A DNA stretch of 64,000 bases from Siderastrea radians (taxonomy: Eukaryota > Cnidaria > Anthozoa > Scleractinia > Rhizangiidae): contig OZ024894.1 in assembly GCA_964017195.1 (NCBI GenBank), positions 27,946,825-28,010,824 of the forward strand, in the 5' to 3' direction. Below the pieces are notes generated by a model, which was given only the letters and a program-made list of their open reading frames with translations, searched no databases and was not told the origin of the DNA. The stretch's first letter is position 1; every line of letters begins with the position of its first letter. Both the position numbers and the translations under genes were made by a program. This document shows positions 1-15,400 of this stretch, piece after piece.

Positions 1-449
1 TCAATGGGATCCCATAGGAGAAGCTTTCAATCGACTTCTTACAGACAGCTATTCGTTTTTGGTACCGTTGACTGACTGTAAAATGGTGCCTGCAAATAAG
101 CCACAACTGAATTTTAAAAGCTCAAAGCTTTTTAAAAGGAAAAATGCTGAGTCTTCAGAAAGGACGATCACATTCTTGCCTCAGTTTATTGAAGTAACCT
201 CGCGTTGTATTGGGCATTTGAACCGGAGGCTGAAACGTACGAATTAAAGTATAGCTCTGAAATCGTATGAATGACATGTCTAACTAACAACCTACGGAAA
301 AGCTTAGTGGCCCGTTAATGATGCTAGCAGGGCTGTGGAGTCAAATTCGATCTGTAATCATACCAGTCGGGGGGGGAATCAGAACGGTTTGAGGGAATCC
401 GATTTGTTTAATCATGCGATGTTTGATGTGTATTTGCTGTAATTTTTAG
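1..449. other. Upstream edge, presumed intron of the adhesion GPCR gene
   Basis: The first coding exon recognised starts at 450 in phase 1, so earlier exons, including the signal peptide, must lie outside the window. The stretch before it ends in a T-rich acceptor (TTTTTAG, 443-449). A 62-codon open frame at 59-247 matches nothing I recognise and has no convincing splice sites, so I do not call it coding. Confidence 0.6.
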
Positions 450-3400
450 GAAGCGAAATTCCCATAGTCTCGGTCTCCAAATTCCGTGTTCTACACCATG
501 GTAATGAAGTCACAATTGCTTGCAACGTGATCGACGGTCAGGGACCGCCCGCTTATTATAAGAAGATATCATGGTATAAAGATGGCGTTCGGGTGCAAAG
601 TGTGCGAATTTGTCCCGTCCCGGACTTACCTGAAGAAACACTTGGACCTCTGCTGGTCAAATTTGGATCTGGTGGAAATTACACCTGTGTTCTTGAAGTA
701 CTTCTACGTAATGTGAAAGAATATAATGTGTCAGACTACACTTTGATTAGAGGTGAGTTTTTACTCTGTTATGCTCCAAGGTCATAGCGAATCCCTCCAG
801 AAAGGAAAACTTGTGTGCTTAACTTTTGGATCAGCCATCCACTTAGAAAGTTTACACCACCTTATAACGGTCATATCGTCGCGATGTTCCCATCCACCCA
901 AATCACTCACCCCCTGTGCAATGTGCTCAGACATCGGGGTTATTGTAATAGACGTGAAAGCACTGCAAAGGCGTCAAGATACGATGCAGTTCACTGGGAC
1001 AACTGTGGGTAACTTAGATGGTCGGGCAATAAGAATAACCGCAAAGGATCTTCATTTGTAAATATTAAAATGGCAATAGGTTTCGGCGATGGAAATGGTC
1101 GAAATATAATTGACATTCCTCCCAGATTGTTCACAATTATTTTCTGCGCGTTCGAGGCAATCACACGAATACCTTCCGAGGAAATGTGCTAAGTAATACT
1201 CCTAGACATGAGGTCACTTTACTTCGTGTTACAAGAACCTGGCTGCCTTGGGCCTCTAGTCGACCACTTTGTCTCGAGCGTGTCTGTTTTGTTTGGGAAA
1301 ATGATGAGCGAATGATGGGGATTATCAGGCAACTTAATCTGTTTTTGCCTCAGATGCTCCCGTATGCCCAGAAGAGAGGTTGGAAGGGGTGTCCTGGTCA
1401 ATCACTTCAAGAGGATTGACGGATTTGAGACCGTGTCCAAACGGAGCCAGCGGTAAGCCAATTACGAAACTTTGCCCAGAATTGTAACACAAAAATGACG
1501 TTAAGCAGTGCCACGAGGTTCTTATGTGATCGTTGACAGTTAAAGAAAACTTAGTTTTGACAACTGTATCATCCGGCTACATGCTACAGTGCTAGTAATC
1601 ACTCGGTTTTTAAATTCTTGACAGAATTAGCAACAAATGCACGAAATCAAGTATGCGTGAGCCTGCCTGCATGACTTGCAAACCCATCAGTACAACCAGG
1701 CAACGGCAGTAACATCAAAGACAACAACAACGACAGAACAGAATTGACATCAAGATAATGTTTTCCATTTGAGTAGTTACAGCGTTACTTAAGGGTTGTA
1801 TACTTCTTTCTTCGTAGGAACTGCGTCAAGAAAATGTTCCAAAGAAGGGGCATGGAAAACCGCAAACTTCACTGGCTGCACCTCTGCTGAATTTAAAAAG
1901 CTGAATGACGCGGTAGGCAGTCGAGCTTGCGTCCAGCAACAGCAAAAGCAGCTTTTGTTTGCATCCTAAGAGAAATTTACTGCTAGTTGAGCAGATGGAA
2001 CCAATTGTAATAAGCTGTTATTGACAGTTGTTGGTGTTCTACTGTGACATTTTTTATGGAAACAGTTTTTTTTTTCATTACAGAGCCACCACACGATAAG
2101 GGTAAAAGGGTGTTACTTACAATATATTGCAAATTATTTTATTTTAGATAATGGCTATTTTTCTTTATAATTCTAACTGCCTCACTGTTAGATATTCAAG
2201 AAGATATTTGAACCTTATTTGAATTAAAGAGTCAAGACTCTTTCAGTAGTATAATTGTGGATCATTTATTTGGCTCAATTGCTCTGGAGCACACTCGGCT
2301 TTTTTAATAATCTTACCGGTTCTTCTTTGATTGGTATCCGTGAAACGATTAAGCCTTTCGTTTTTTAATGAAGTACGTTTGATTGGTACCCATTGTGATC
2401 TTACAGTAAAAACAGAGAAAGACAGGTTTCCCTACCATCATTCAGTACTCAAATATGTGTTCTTGTGTATTTTTCGTGTTTCTTAGATGGAAGCGATTGT
2501 TGGAGGTTTCCGATCAGACCTCAGTGCCCAACAAGTTCTTTCACAGCTGGCAAACGTTTCTCAGCCAACAAAGAACGATTCAGCAAGGCCGTCACAGATT
2601 TACGGAGGAGACTTGGTTATAGCGGTGGATATACTTGTTAAAGTGGCAGAGTATAATGCAATTCACGGAAACGTGAGTTCAACAGAAGATTTTGAGAATT
2701 TAGCAAAAGTGGCCAGTAACTTGTTGGAATCAACAAACAGTAAAACTTGGACTGCACTGGAAAAAGTAAGTTAAATGGTGGTTTAGCTGTTCTTTTTCTC
2801 AGTTCGTTTACCACCAGTCTTTTTTTTTTCTTCTTCTTTCTTAATATTTCAGCAAATTATTCAGGAAACTATAAAGAAGTTAACATCAGTAGCAAGGCCA
2901 ACTTATTTTTTATTGAGACCAAACCTGCCTAGTCGTATTGAGGAAAAAAGTATCCGATGAGTACAACACCGAGCAATAACCTTAAATTCATAGAAGTGTA
3001 AAGACACCAAGATTAATGACAGTTAACTGCGATTGCTATGGGCATATTTTCCCGTATACGAAATCTGAAAGCGTAAACAATTTAACAGTCAAACGAACAA
3101 AAACACCAAGTAAAACAACGCAACAACAACAGCAACAATGACGACGACAAAAACACTCCGAAGGAATCATCAAGTATCATTACAGGGTAATCTCAGGCAC
3201 TCCTAACAAATCTTTATCATTCAAAATGATAATTGTACCGTAGCTTGTATGGGAGACTTGGCCGACTACCGACAGTTTCCTTTTCACCAATTTGCGAGGA
3301 AGATTTTCTAGTTCTGCCCGCTAGTGGTTTCAATATTTCAACTGTCCCGTATGTTTCGTTTGCAGGCTGGTCAAGGGAGAAGTCAAATCTTGGTCAAAGC

Positions 3401-6400
3401 AATGGATGATTATGGACTGGGAGTTGCTGCCACATTTAATAAATCCACAAAATGGAAAGCTGTCGAAACAAAAAATCTGAAGATGAGAATTGATCGTGTT
3501 CATCAAGACAGTCGGGTAAAAACATATTTACTGTACTAGTTATCGACTGCTAAGGTCGTATATAATGATTCATATCTTCCCATACTTAGCAGCACTAATA
3601 GAATATTCATTTCAGTAGTACATAACTATCAGCGATCGCTCTAACAGTTAAAATCCGTTTTAAACCTCACTTCATGGTAGACGAACCTATATCCAGCTAC
3701 ACACTGGTAGCAAACAGCGCAGACATTTGGCGATTCCTATGTCACAGTATTCTCTTTTGGAGTTGCAATCGATCCATTCATTGCAGTATTTGGTGGCAGA
3801 CGTTCTTCTAGTAACAGTTAGACTTATACAAGGCCGTAAACGCACTCGATCGTCGTCTATTTAACAAATAAATTTCATTTAGCCGTGCGTCTGTTGAGTT
3901 ATCGATCACAAATACGTAAAAATGTGCTTAGAACAAACAGCTAGCCAACGAGCCAAAGGTGAGTTGGTCAATGATGTTCTTACCGCATTTAGATCACGGA
4001 CAAGGACGAATCACTGCGCGCGTAAAACAGCGAATAGACAACTATTTATTTAATTAAACACGGCGAACGTCTGGTAGTTCTCTTTATGCTACGGAAGCAG
4101 GTTTTAACCATCTGCCTAATTTTTTCAATATATTGTTTTCGTCAATAATTTAATTTTTTGAAATATAGTAGCACTGAAATAATATTTTTTACCACCTGCC
4201 TGAAATTAGAAATTGTAACAGGTTATGTAGTTGGGTATGTAACCTGTCAAGTTGTGTGAGATTGTGTAGTACTTAAGGCAGATTGCTGAAAGTTAAGTCC
4301 ATTGGTAGGTAAAGCGTTATCTCATCCCATTTTTGCCCCTTCCTTTAAAAGTTAAGAGCATCTTTGAAATCTTATCCCGCGTTGCATGAATAAATAATTT
4401 TTTTAGACATCTCATTTTTTTTTTTAGTTGCGAGTTGAAGGCCTGGAAGTCGCGTACAAGCAAAGCTCCATCTATTTGCCTCCCCAGGCGTTCAGGTCCT
4501 CACTAGATTCCCACGTCGTGACCCTGGTTTATCTGACATTGAATGATGTCTTACCACTTGCAAAAGAAAGTGAAGACAAAGATGGCCGGGCAGTCTCTGC
4601 CAGTACCACTATTGTGTCTTCTACCGTCGACCCCAGGCCCCCAGACTTCTTGAACAAACCAGTGAAGGCCGTTCTACTGAACAAAAAGGTATTGCGGCTT
4701 AAATTGCACCGTGTTAGTTACAAAGCTCATATGTTTTGAACCCTAGATAGCATGTTTTTTGTTTTAATATTCTTTCTCCGGCAGCAAGGATTAGATAAGT
4801 CTCGCAATGGAACATTTCGAGATCCGAGGAATGGTCCGGCAAAGATCAATGTTTTTTTTTTCCTGGAATTTTTGTTGAGATAGTCAAGGAGAAGCAAACT
4901 TGTTAACGCTCTACAGAAATAAAGTTTAGAAACGGGAAATTTTTAGCATAAGGACGGGGTGAGTCTATTTAAGTTATGGGTAATCATCGGATTCAGTGGA
5001 CTAGATGTTGAGGTTAATGGTTGTATACCATTTATTCTAACAATACAAAGGCCGCAACCAGTCAATTTAAACGAGGAAGACAAAAATCATATTCATCAAT
5101 TTTTAAATGATCCTTTGCCACAAAATGTTCAGTTTTTATATAATAATTGTCACTTGTAGTGACCTTATTAAATTGCTGTACAGTGAGCACCATTTTGTCC
5201 TCTCAAACGAAATTAAATGCTCTCTTAGGACATTTCAGAATGACTTATGTTACCAAATATAAAGCTAGCTTAGTTTTATACCATTGGATGACCTATCAAT
5301 GTGTTACATTCTTGGTTTTCGTTGTGAAAGCAGGAAATGACAATGGAAAATGAATTAATCAATTCAAATGGCAGTAAGCTAATGAGATTACTTAAGGACG
5401 TTCGCGCGAAAAACTTCTACAACACAGATTTTTTTTCATACTTTGGCTACAGTCAGATAATGAGTTACCTATGTCAGAAATGCAAAAAAATTGGGGGTCA
5501 CCGACTTCGTTTTCGAAATAAAGCGCGTGGAAAACTACCCCAATTTTGACAAATCTGCCCTTGTACTCGACATGGCCTCAGTGCTTGTTAGTTGCAAAAT
5601 ATTAAAGATGAATCGCCGTATACCCACTTTCTTAGTCAAATGTTACTTACGTGGGTCTGTTAAGTAAATAATTTGAACCGGTGTCATCCTTTAAGTTAAA
5701 CTCTACCTCTAAGATAGACTTTTACGAACACCGTGCAGCTTCAATAATAGCAGAATTCGATGATGCGAGGGCAGAAAAGTTGAAAATAATCAAAACTTCC
5801 ACAAAGGAGGACTGAGACTGAGCATGACTGAGTAAGGACGCGAGTTTGATAGCTCCGTAACTTTTGTTATACTCTTCCATGCGTTTTGATACTTTTTATG
5901 GAATTTTCATCGCCGCTTTCATCCTTGTTTAAACGGAAAACGAGAGGAAGCATTTCACCGACCAGCGAGTCCATTTCCCCCGAAACGAAGCGGTTGAAAG
6001 AGAGTGTGAAAGAACACCAAGCGAACGCTCCACCCGCCATTGAATCGCCGCCAAAGACGAAGACCGATTCTGAAGACGTAGTTCTGTCAGCCCTCGATAT
6101 GGCACAGGATTTTGCTTCCAAAGTGGACCTAATAATATCAAAGCTTAACCAACTGGAAAATATCGGCACACAAATAAATACATTACAAGACTCGGTGGAT
6201 CGAATAAATCAAACGGTCGCAAACCTTCAAAGTGAATATCACCGCTTGAAGGAAGACGTACGAAAAACAGTCGACGAAACAAATACGCTTCAGACAAGCG
6301 TAAAATTCCTGAATGACGAAGCGGAAGCCAGTAAGAAAAAACTCCGAGATGACGAAGAGAAGTCGCGACAGAAGATGGAAGACTTACGCCTCCAACTCTT

Positions 6401-9400
6401 AAATTACGAAGTGTACAGCCGCCGCGAAAATCTTCGCTTCTACGGTATTCCAGAAACCGACGAGGAAGAGAACACTGAAGCCGTTTTGAAAGCCTTCTTG
6501 GAGAAAGAGGTAAATGTGGAAAACACCCAATATATTGAGTTCCAAAGGGTTCACCGCGTCGGTAAAAGGGATCGAAACACAGGAAAACCCAGGGCCATCA
6601 TAGCACGCTGTCTTCGCTTTAAAGATCGAGAAAACCTCTTTTCTTGCCGACGCAACATCAACAGTGAGTCAAATTTCGGTATTGGCCCAGATCTACCTAA
6701 GCAGGTGATTGATATGAGGAAGAGGCTTATTCCTAAGATGGTGCAAGCAAGAAAAGATGGCAAACGAGCAGCCTTCAGCAGAATAGAACCTTACAAACTC
6801 TTTATTGACGGCGTGGAGGTAAAATAGTGATAAGCATAAGTCTCTTTCCTTTAACTAACTTAGGTGAGGCCGACCTCTCGACACTAAGCCCACGAGCTGA
6901 TTAGTAAACATCTACTAAGCTTCAAGCTTTAAAAAAAATGTTCCAGGTTGTTTATTTATAGAATTCGCAGGAAGTAGTTCACCCTTTATTTTTTTCGTTT
7001 CTATTAGGAGCTATCGATTAGCATATTCCTAAGTTCTTTTTTGAATTTCGGGTTAAACAAAAGTCTAACTCTTGATCTCGTCCAAGCGTAGCTTTAACAG
7101 TTTGATTATTCACACTGGCTACGTTTTTCATCTCGTTTCCTTTGCTTTGTTATGTATGTTATTCTATGTTTATTCACTATGTAATTAACGAAATCGGGAA
7201 TGCGTTAATTGTTCTGGTAACAGTGACCCTTCTGGGAATAACAGCTACTGTTTTTGACCTTTTTCGATATGTATGCAAACTTCAATGGATTCTAACAACC
7301 TAAAGATTAAAACTCTTTCGCTGAACGTTCGGGGTATCCGTGCATTTGAGAAACGTAAGTCCATTTTTAACTGGCTAACTAAGCAAAATTCAGACATCTG
7401 CTTTCTACAAGAAACTTACAGCACTAAAGAGATTGAAAATCAATGGAAAAAGCAGTGGTCCGGAGACATTTACTTCGCTCATGGCTCTAACCATAGTCCT
7501 GGGGTCGCCATCCTTATACGTAAATCCCTTGACTTTAAATTGAAATCAATTCGATCGGACGAGGAAGGGAGGTACCTTATTCTAGAGACAACAATTCAAG
7601 ATGTTTCATTCCTTCTGGTGAATATTTACGCTCCCAATACCACCACTAAACAATCATTGTTCTTCCAAACATTGTCTGAGCTTATCTGCGATGAGGGATA
7701 CAAAGACTCTGACTACAAAATTATATTAGGAGGGGATTTAAACGTAACTATGGATCCAAACCTAGATTGTTCGGGTGGAAACCCTGTGTTAAAAGACTCA
7801 GTTAAGTATGTGGAGGACATTATGATGAATTATGATTTAGTTGACATCTGGAGAATCCGTAACCCCAATAGTAAGAAATTTTCTTGGAGACAAAAAAGCC
7901 CAATTATTCAAAGACGCCTTGATTATTGGCTCATTAGCGATTTGTTACAAGATGATGTATCTAAAGTCGACATAGTGACAGCTATAAGAACGGATCACCA
8001 TGCAATAATTTTAGAAATTGACAGTCTAGATGATCAGCGGCGAGGCCCATCTTTTTGGAAGTTTAATAACAGTCTCTTGGATGACGCTCTTTTCATTGAG
8101 CGTTTACGCGTAAACTTTCCTAAGTGGCTAGACGAAATTAATTTCTGGAAGATACCCTTTCATCTCCTAAGTTAACTGACTCAATGCGTGAAATGTGTGA
8201 GGGCCAATTGACATATTCCGAATGTTTCAAGGCGCTGTCTACCTTTAGTAACAATAAAACTCCTGGAAACGATGGGCTCACTATAGAATTTTACAAGTTC
8301 TTCTGGTCAGAAATCGGGACGCTTCTAGTGGACTCATTAAACTATGCGTATTTTCATGGAGAATTATCAAATGCGCAAAAGCAAGCCGTAATAACCTTAA
8401 TTGAGAAAAAAGACAAGGACAGAAGATGGATAAAAAACTGGAGACCCATTTCTCTCGTAAATGTTGATGTCAAAATCGGCTCAAAAGCTATTGCCAAAAG
8501 GCTTGAGAACGTCTTACCACATATTATTCACTATGATCAGAATGCCTTTGTGAAAGGACGAACCATTTTTGATGCAACTCGTACGATAAGTGACGTTATG
8601 GAATTTACAAAAATGCGAGACTACCAAAGTATAATGACTGCAATTGATTTTGATAAAGCCTTCGATTCTTTAAATTGGAACTTCGTTCACAAATCACTAG
8701 AATTCTTTGGCTTCGGAGAATCCTTCTTGGGGTGGATAAAAACGTTTTATAAGAATATATCAAGTTGTGTTACCAATAATGGTTTTTCCGCTCCCTCTTT
8801 TAATCTTAAACGGGGTGTTCGCCAGGGTGACCCACTCTCACCTTCTCTTTTCATAATAGTACTTGAATTATTGGCATTATCCATACGTAACAACGATCAA
8901 ATTAAGGGCATTGCAGTGTATGGTTCTGAAATCAAATTAGTTATATTCGCTGATGATATGACATCATTTGTTAGGGACAAACTCTCGCACCGCACTCTTT
9001 TTGATACTATCGATCTGTTTAGTACATACTCTGGATTGAAGCTTAATCGCGACAAAATGGAAATTCTTCTACTAGGAAATATGGAAGCAAGCAGCTCAGA
9101 ACTAGGTGTAAATGAAATAAGTAAGGTCATAAAAATTTTAGGGGTTAACTTTACCTTTAATCACTCACTGTTTTATAAGCTAAACTTTGAATCAATCGGG
9201 AAATCTTTGAGAGGATTGTTGAAGAGCTGGAACTGGAGAGGACTTACACTACTTGGAAAAATCCAAGTGATCAAATCTTTCGCCATACCAAAGATCTTAT
9301 ACAGGGTTGTTCTCATTTCAAACAAAAAAGAGTTTATCAAAAAAGTAAATACTTTATTATATTCTTTTGTTTGGAAGGGAAAAGATAAAGTAAAGCGCAC

Positions 9401-12400
9401 AGCATTTATTAACCCTATTGATAAAGGAGGCTTGAAAATGCCCAACATTGAGTCAATGATTTCTGCCCAAAGAATAATTTGTATCAAAAGATATCTTTCC
9501 ACTGATCCCGCTAGCTGGAAGTTTTTTCTGGATTTTTATCTTAAAAAAGTAGGGGGGAAATTCTTGTTTCATTGCAATTTTAAGTACACTAAACTACATT
9601 TAACTCTTCCAGAATTTTACAAAGAATGCACTTTTAAACGAGGACAACCCCTCCTCATCCTCAGAAATAGCAAATCAAGTCATATGGAACAACCAGTTCA
9701 TTTGCATTGAATCCAAGCCAATTTATAACAGTAGACTAATTGATCTTGGAATCGTAAGAATTGGAGACCTCTACGACATACGGGGAGAGTTCAAGTCGAA
9801 CAAGGAACCATTATATTCAACTCTCTCACCAGTTGAACATTTTCTACTTTTCAGTCTCTTCAATGCTTTTCCAGAAGAATGGCGCAAAATATTGAAAAAA
9901 ATAAAAACTCTATCTCCTCAGAAACCTATGATCTAATCCAAACTGATTTCAATTTACGTATTCAAGGGAAAAAGTCAATTTGCAAAATCTTAAATCGAAG
10001 TCATTATATGACAGTTTTGTTTCCAAGATATCCAGTATACCAACAGCGCAAAAGAAATATAACGAAGCTTTCAGCACGCACGCATCCCAGTTAGACAGGG
10101 AAAAGATATATCTACTGCCCTTCAAAACAACATTGGATGCTAAATTAAGAGAATTCTATATAAAATATTAAACAGGATCTTATACACAAACAAGATGCTG
10201 TCTAAGTTTAAAAAAGTAGATTCTCCCTTATGCGATTTTTGTGAAAAGGAGTTGGAGACCATAGAACATCTTTTTGTCCATTGTCCGAAAGTGTGTATGT
10301 TTTGGGATGATTTAAAGGTATTACTTAATTCTGTAAATATAACTGTTAGGTTTGATATTAAGGACGTTCTTAAGTTTTTGGGATTTTAGATAAAGATAAT
10401 ATAAGCATTCAAGTCAACTATATCCTTCTTGAAAGTAATTTTCATCGTTGCAAGTTAAATAAGAGCTCCTTATGTATAAGATTGCTAGTTGATAAATTTA
10501 AAAAGACGTTTCAAACCGAACGTTTTATCGCGAAAAAAAACAACAAAATCCATTTCCATGACAAAAAATGGAAACCTTTACTCCCATTAATACAACAGTA
10601 GCTGTTATCCCATCCTCGTTTTTCTAGGATTCCCGAAATCACTCTTTAATTTTAAGTTTAAGTTGAATATGTAATCCTTGTATAGTGTAGTGCAGTGTAG
10701 TTCTTTTTCTTTTCTTGTAGTTTGTAAGTAAGGTAATTGTTGTAAATTTTGTAATTTTTTTTTCTGTATGTTTCTTGATCTATACCTGTAAAAGAAAAAA
10801 AATACCAAAAAAAAAACTTCCACAAAACAGATTTTCTTAGGATAATCGACAAAGAAAGTGATCTATCAAAGGAAAATATGCGGTCACCGAACATTTAAGA
10901 GAGTTAGACCCATGAATAGATATTAAAATGCCCACTAGCGCTATTTATCTCCATATTTCTGCAACAGCACGTGCGCTCAATGCATGACGTGGCATGGCAT
11001 CACGAAATGAATTGCGTGCGCAGTAAGGATGCGCAGAAACAATTGGCGCGAACGCCCTTAAGATCATGCTAGCACTTTTGTAAGGGTCTATTTCACCAGC
11101 AGCTTTAAGATGGAGAAGACTCAGAGGACGAGGCTTGGTTGACATCAGCCACGTCTCCAGGACGCTTTTCCCTTCAAAAGTGGAAAGGGCGGGACGAGGT
11201 TGTGTTGACATGTCTTTCTAAAAATCATTAAAAATTCATAAAGACAGAACAAGGGAAATCATATCGTAACGGTGGTTTGGATAACTGGTCTTAGTTTAGC
11301 ATAAAAATTTGCGAACTTTTGATTTGACTTTCTCCAAGAGTTATGATGTGAGAAAACATATCAAACATATGAAAGAGTGTTTTATCAGGTATCCAGACAG
11401 CTCGAAATCGGTTCTAGGTGCTCGGATGTCCTGATGAAACACTCTTTCTTATGTTTGATATATTACCTGAATTGCACGTAATTATTGTTGCTAATAGTTT
11501 TTATTGCCATTAAGAAGAATAACCAATCTGGCACTGCTCCAAATAAAGAATGCGTCTTCTGGAGACCAGGGAAATCCGCGGTATGGAAAACCAACGGCTG
11601 TAGTGTTGTTACAAGCGAATCCGACGTCGCTACGACAACATGCGAGTGTGATCACTTAACCATCTTCGCAGCACTCATGGACCCATATGGCAAACTTGTA
11701 AGTGGCTGAACATATTTAATATTTTTAGATCTTTTTTTCTGCGAACGTTTCTTAGTGGTCCTGAGGTCTTGATGAATGTATGTTTCCATTATGAAATTAG
11801 TTTTGATATCTGCCTCACAAATACAAAATTGAAGGTTAACAGATCGAATCGAACGTCGTTCGGTTTTTGCACCCTCTAGCATGTGTTCCAGTTGCATGTA
11901 TCTCCAGCAGGTGCTGTACGTTGTAGTGACTGTAGTTCATTTATGCAACCAACTGGAAATATAATTGTTTTATTAAGGTGTTCTAAATACGTTTTTATAA
12001 GCTAAATCATTTTCCCTTCTTTGCTTTACTCACAGGAAACAAAATCTCATAAGCAAGCATTGGAAATCATCTCGACAGTTGGTTGTTCCATTTCGTTATG
12101 TGCTGTTCTAATTACCATGGCTGTTACTCTGTTCTTCTGGAGCGTGGCGAAAAGTCCAAGAGCCAAAGTGTTGCTTAACTTGTGCGCAGCAATTGCAGTT
12201 TCTTGTACACTTGCTATATTCGAAGCATCAGCAAGAAACAAGGTAGTGTAATCATTCTTGTAGTGTTACTACATTGATTTACCAATTCTTAAAAAGAACC
12301 CATCATGTAGTTCATACCGTCACTACCTTAATTGGAAAGCCCGCATTTTCCAAAAAAATTACGAAAGTGCACTTTTCTTGTCTTGACCTCGCCCATTTTT

Positions 12401-15400
12401 TCTGGGTAGTTGGCATTTTATCCTGCGTTGATTACAGTATCAATAAATATAATCATTGCGCGCCCCTTTGGGTATGAGGCCATATTTGCATCAGTTTCGA
12501 GTCTACAGTTATTCTTACTGCTGATTTTATTGCTATGTACACGCCAGGGTTTTTGAAATATGATTCGCCGGCTATGGTTCTGCTTTCATGACTCTCCCAA
12601 AACACTATCCTAAACTCATTTCGTGTGCTAATATGTATACCCATGATTATTTTAAGACCAAGGGCGGATCATCATAGGCGAATCATATTCACTAGTCATG
12701 GGTTCCCATGGTCACAAAACATTGATCTTTTGAAAGGTGTTTGCAGTGCTGCAGATAGAAACACTCTACGTTTGTTAGCTAGGAGTCACGGCAGTAAATA
12801 AATAAGTAAAAAAAAACCTTTAAATTCCTCTGTTTTCCAGGCGGGATGCCCTGTGGCAGCTGCTTTACTTCACTATTCTTTGCTTGCTTTGTTCTCGTGG
12901 ATGCTCTGCGAGGGCGTACTACATTACATTTTACTCGTGCAAGTCTTCGGAGTTGGCGCCGAAAGCAAAGTCAAGTACTTTTACGTGTTTGGATGGGGTA
13001 ATATGTTTGGCTTTTACTCTTGCATAAATTGAGGGTACGGTCTTAACTAACGGGGGAAATAAATAAATTAATGAATGAGCGGACGAAGGAAGGCGAAGGA
13101 AGGAAGGAAGGAAGGGAGGGAGGGAGTGAGGGAAGGAGGAAGGGAGGGAGGAAGGAAGGAAGGAAGTAAGCAAGGAAGGGAATAATAATCGAAGCACATA
13201 TGTTTGGAGAAAAGCCTTTACTGTAACCAGGGATGGAAAGATGCAAGTTATATTCAAATGACTTCACGATCAAATGACAATTTTGCCTTGACCAAACCAT
13301 CAGTGAAGCTATTTAAAATCCTTCTAGTTTCATCTATAGACATTCAATTTAACTTTGCTAGCACTGATTTTAACGAATAACTTTCAAATGGCTAGACGCG
13401 AAATTTTCCTGTCAATGACGTGTCTATGATGATTGACGTTTCCATAGCAACTGTCTACTTAGGAGTGTATTTCGACCATTTTCTGTCTTTTTGAGCTTTT
13501 TTTCAGTTTTTTACCCTTCATTTGTAAGAAGAAGGTAATCCTCTACTTTTTTGTGTTTGTTTTGATTAAGTATGTTTCCTAGAACTAATTCATATATTTT
13601 TCGATGTCGTCATTGTCAACTGTATCACTGCAGGCTCAGCATTGAAGATGGCGACCTCAAATTCAAATTGGCTACTTTGTGACGTCATAATTGACACCTC
13701 ATAAACCCAATCTGTTAGGCTAATGACGAGCTAAAAACGTGACAAGTTTCATCACAAGAGCGTTAATACTTTTCGAGATTTCAGGCTCAGAAACTCAAAA
13801 AAAGCCCAGGCAAAATAGGGTTAACGAACAACCTGCTCATCGCCTGGAACGATCATGCTTCTTATGTTATAACATACGTTAACTCTACAACCTTCCAATT
13901 GCATTTTGATTAATAGAAAACTAAATATGACTCCCTCTCTGTGGGTGGTTTTGTACTGGTTACCTCTTTTTAGGATTCCCAGCTATCGTAGTCGCCATTT
14001 CACTAGCTGTCACTCAAGCAAAGGGTTACGGCAACGAAGCAATTTGCTGGCTTGATGTCGAAAGTGGACTGATTTGGGCGTTTATTGCACCAGCATTGCT
14101 CGTTATTTTGGTGAGTAACATTGCTTCTTATTAGAATTGCCCCCCCCGCCCGCTCCTACATTTACCCTTCTTACATTAACAGATGGATCAGACCATTCCC
14201 ATTGGATTCACTAGTGTCATTTGACGAAGCTAAGGGAACTCGTACAGCACATGTAATATAAGTTGTGCTTACCATTTCGGAAGTAACTAGGCAAGAAAAA
14301 AATCGAGACCTTCCGTACACCGGTCAGATGTTCTGCCCTCGGCCGGATGCTCTAACCACTTAGGTACAGGGATACTTATGGCTACGTCATATTTATCAGG
14401 TTTAGGGGTGATGTGATTTACCGACCAAAGAGTAGTTCTCTCGATCATACAGATAAATATCGTGGTATTCATCTTGGTAATTCGCAAAATGATGGGAACG
14501 GTGTGCATGACGAACAAGACACAGATTGAAAGAGTGAGAGCTGGAGTCAAGGCCTCCGCGGTCATCCTGCCGTTGCTTGGAATCACTTGGTTGTTTGGAC
14601 TCTTAAGCTTCAGTTCAGATACCATCGCCTTCAAGTACATTTTCGCCATCTTTAATTCTCTTCAGGGGTTGATGGTGCTTGTCTTCCACTGCGTGCTTAA
14701 CAATCAGGTAAGGAAATTGAAATACAGTGAATCTACGGTATCTAAAGGGTGGATGCTAATAGGCAGGCACTTCGCGTAGGTGACCAAGTTTCGATATTCT
14801 TGAATGGACTAATAGTCATTAGCGAGTACCTCTCGTAAGCAACCCTTTCCCGTGAGCAATCACCTTTCAAAGCACAATAAGCAACCGCTTATTGTAAGCT
14901 TCCAGGTCTCGTTTCCCAACTAACACCTCCGGTAAATGAAAACTTGTTTGAATCCTATTCAGACCGGGGGGGAGGGGGAGGGCGGAATCTGCCCGCACGG
15001 ACTTTGGACGTTTATAACTTTTTTAATAAGCAAGCTACAGCCACCAAACTACGTGGCTTTTCCTAAAATTTATCTGGGAATAATTTGGTATAGCAAGTCC
15101 TTGTCTTTTAAGTTTAACGTTGCCATGGGAACCACTTTTTGGCAAGCAGTTTTTCAGAATTTTTAATTTCCCTCTTTTAAATAAGAAAATCATTACTTAA
15201 TTGAACTAAATTTTATATTTTTGGATCGTTTTCGTGTTAATTTATTGATTTTGATCATTTTTTGATCAATCTTCGCGGTTTTAGAAGGTTTTAGAAAATT
15301 CAAGAAATCCAAGATGGTGGATCCAAGATGTCCGCCGTTTGAGAACAAAACGTTATTGTGACGTCATATGAAGTCATCAGCTGATGTTGAGGACCTCAAT

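Larger units (their letters stand above)
5806..10812 (+). mobile_element. L1/Tx1-like non-LTR retrotransposon (LINE), near full length, ORF2 broken
   Basis: A 5007-bp insertion in the GPCR intron before the GPS exon, in the same orientation as the host gene. It has a 5' leader, an ORF1 with coiled coil, then ORF2 pieces with APE-type endonuclease, reverse transcriptase and a terminal CxxC finger. It ends in an A-rich tail and is bracketed by 14-bp direct repeats. The 5' end is apparently not truncated, since ORF1 and leader are present. ORF2 is interrupted by a frame change with probable loss of the linker between endonuclease and RT, and by further frameshifts near 9650 and before 10170, so this copy should be unable to move by itself. 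The exact duplications suggest a fairly recent insertion. Clade is judged from motifs only. Confidence 0.92.

Noticed and set aside
13043..13300. Pro/Ser/Leu-rich minus-strand frames
   Set aside because: Translation of the GGAA microsatellite.
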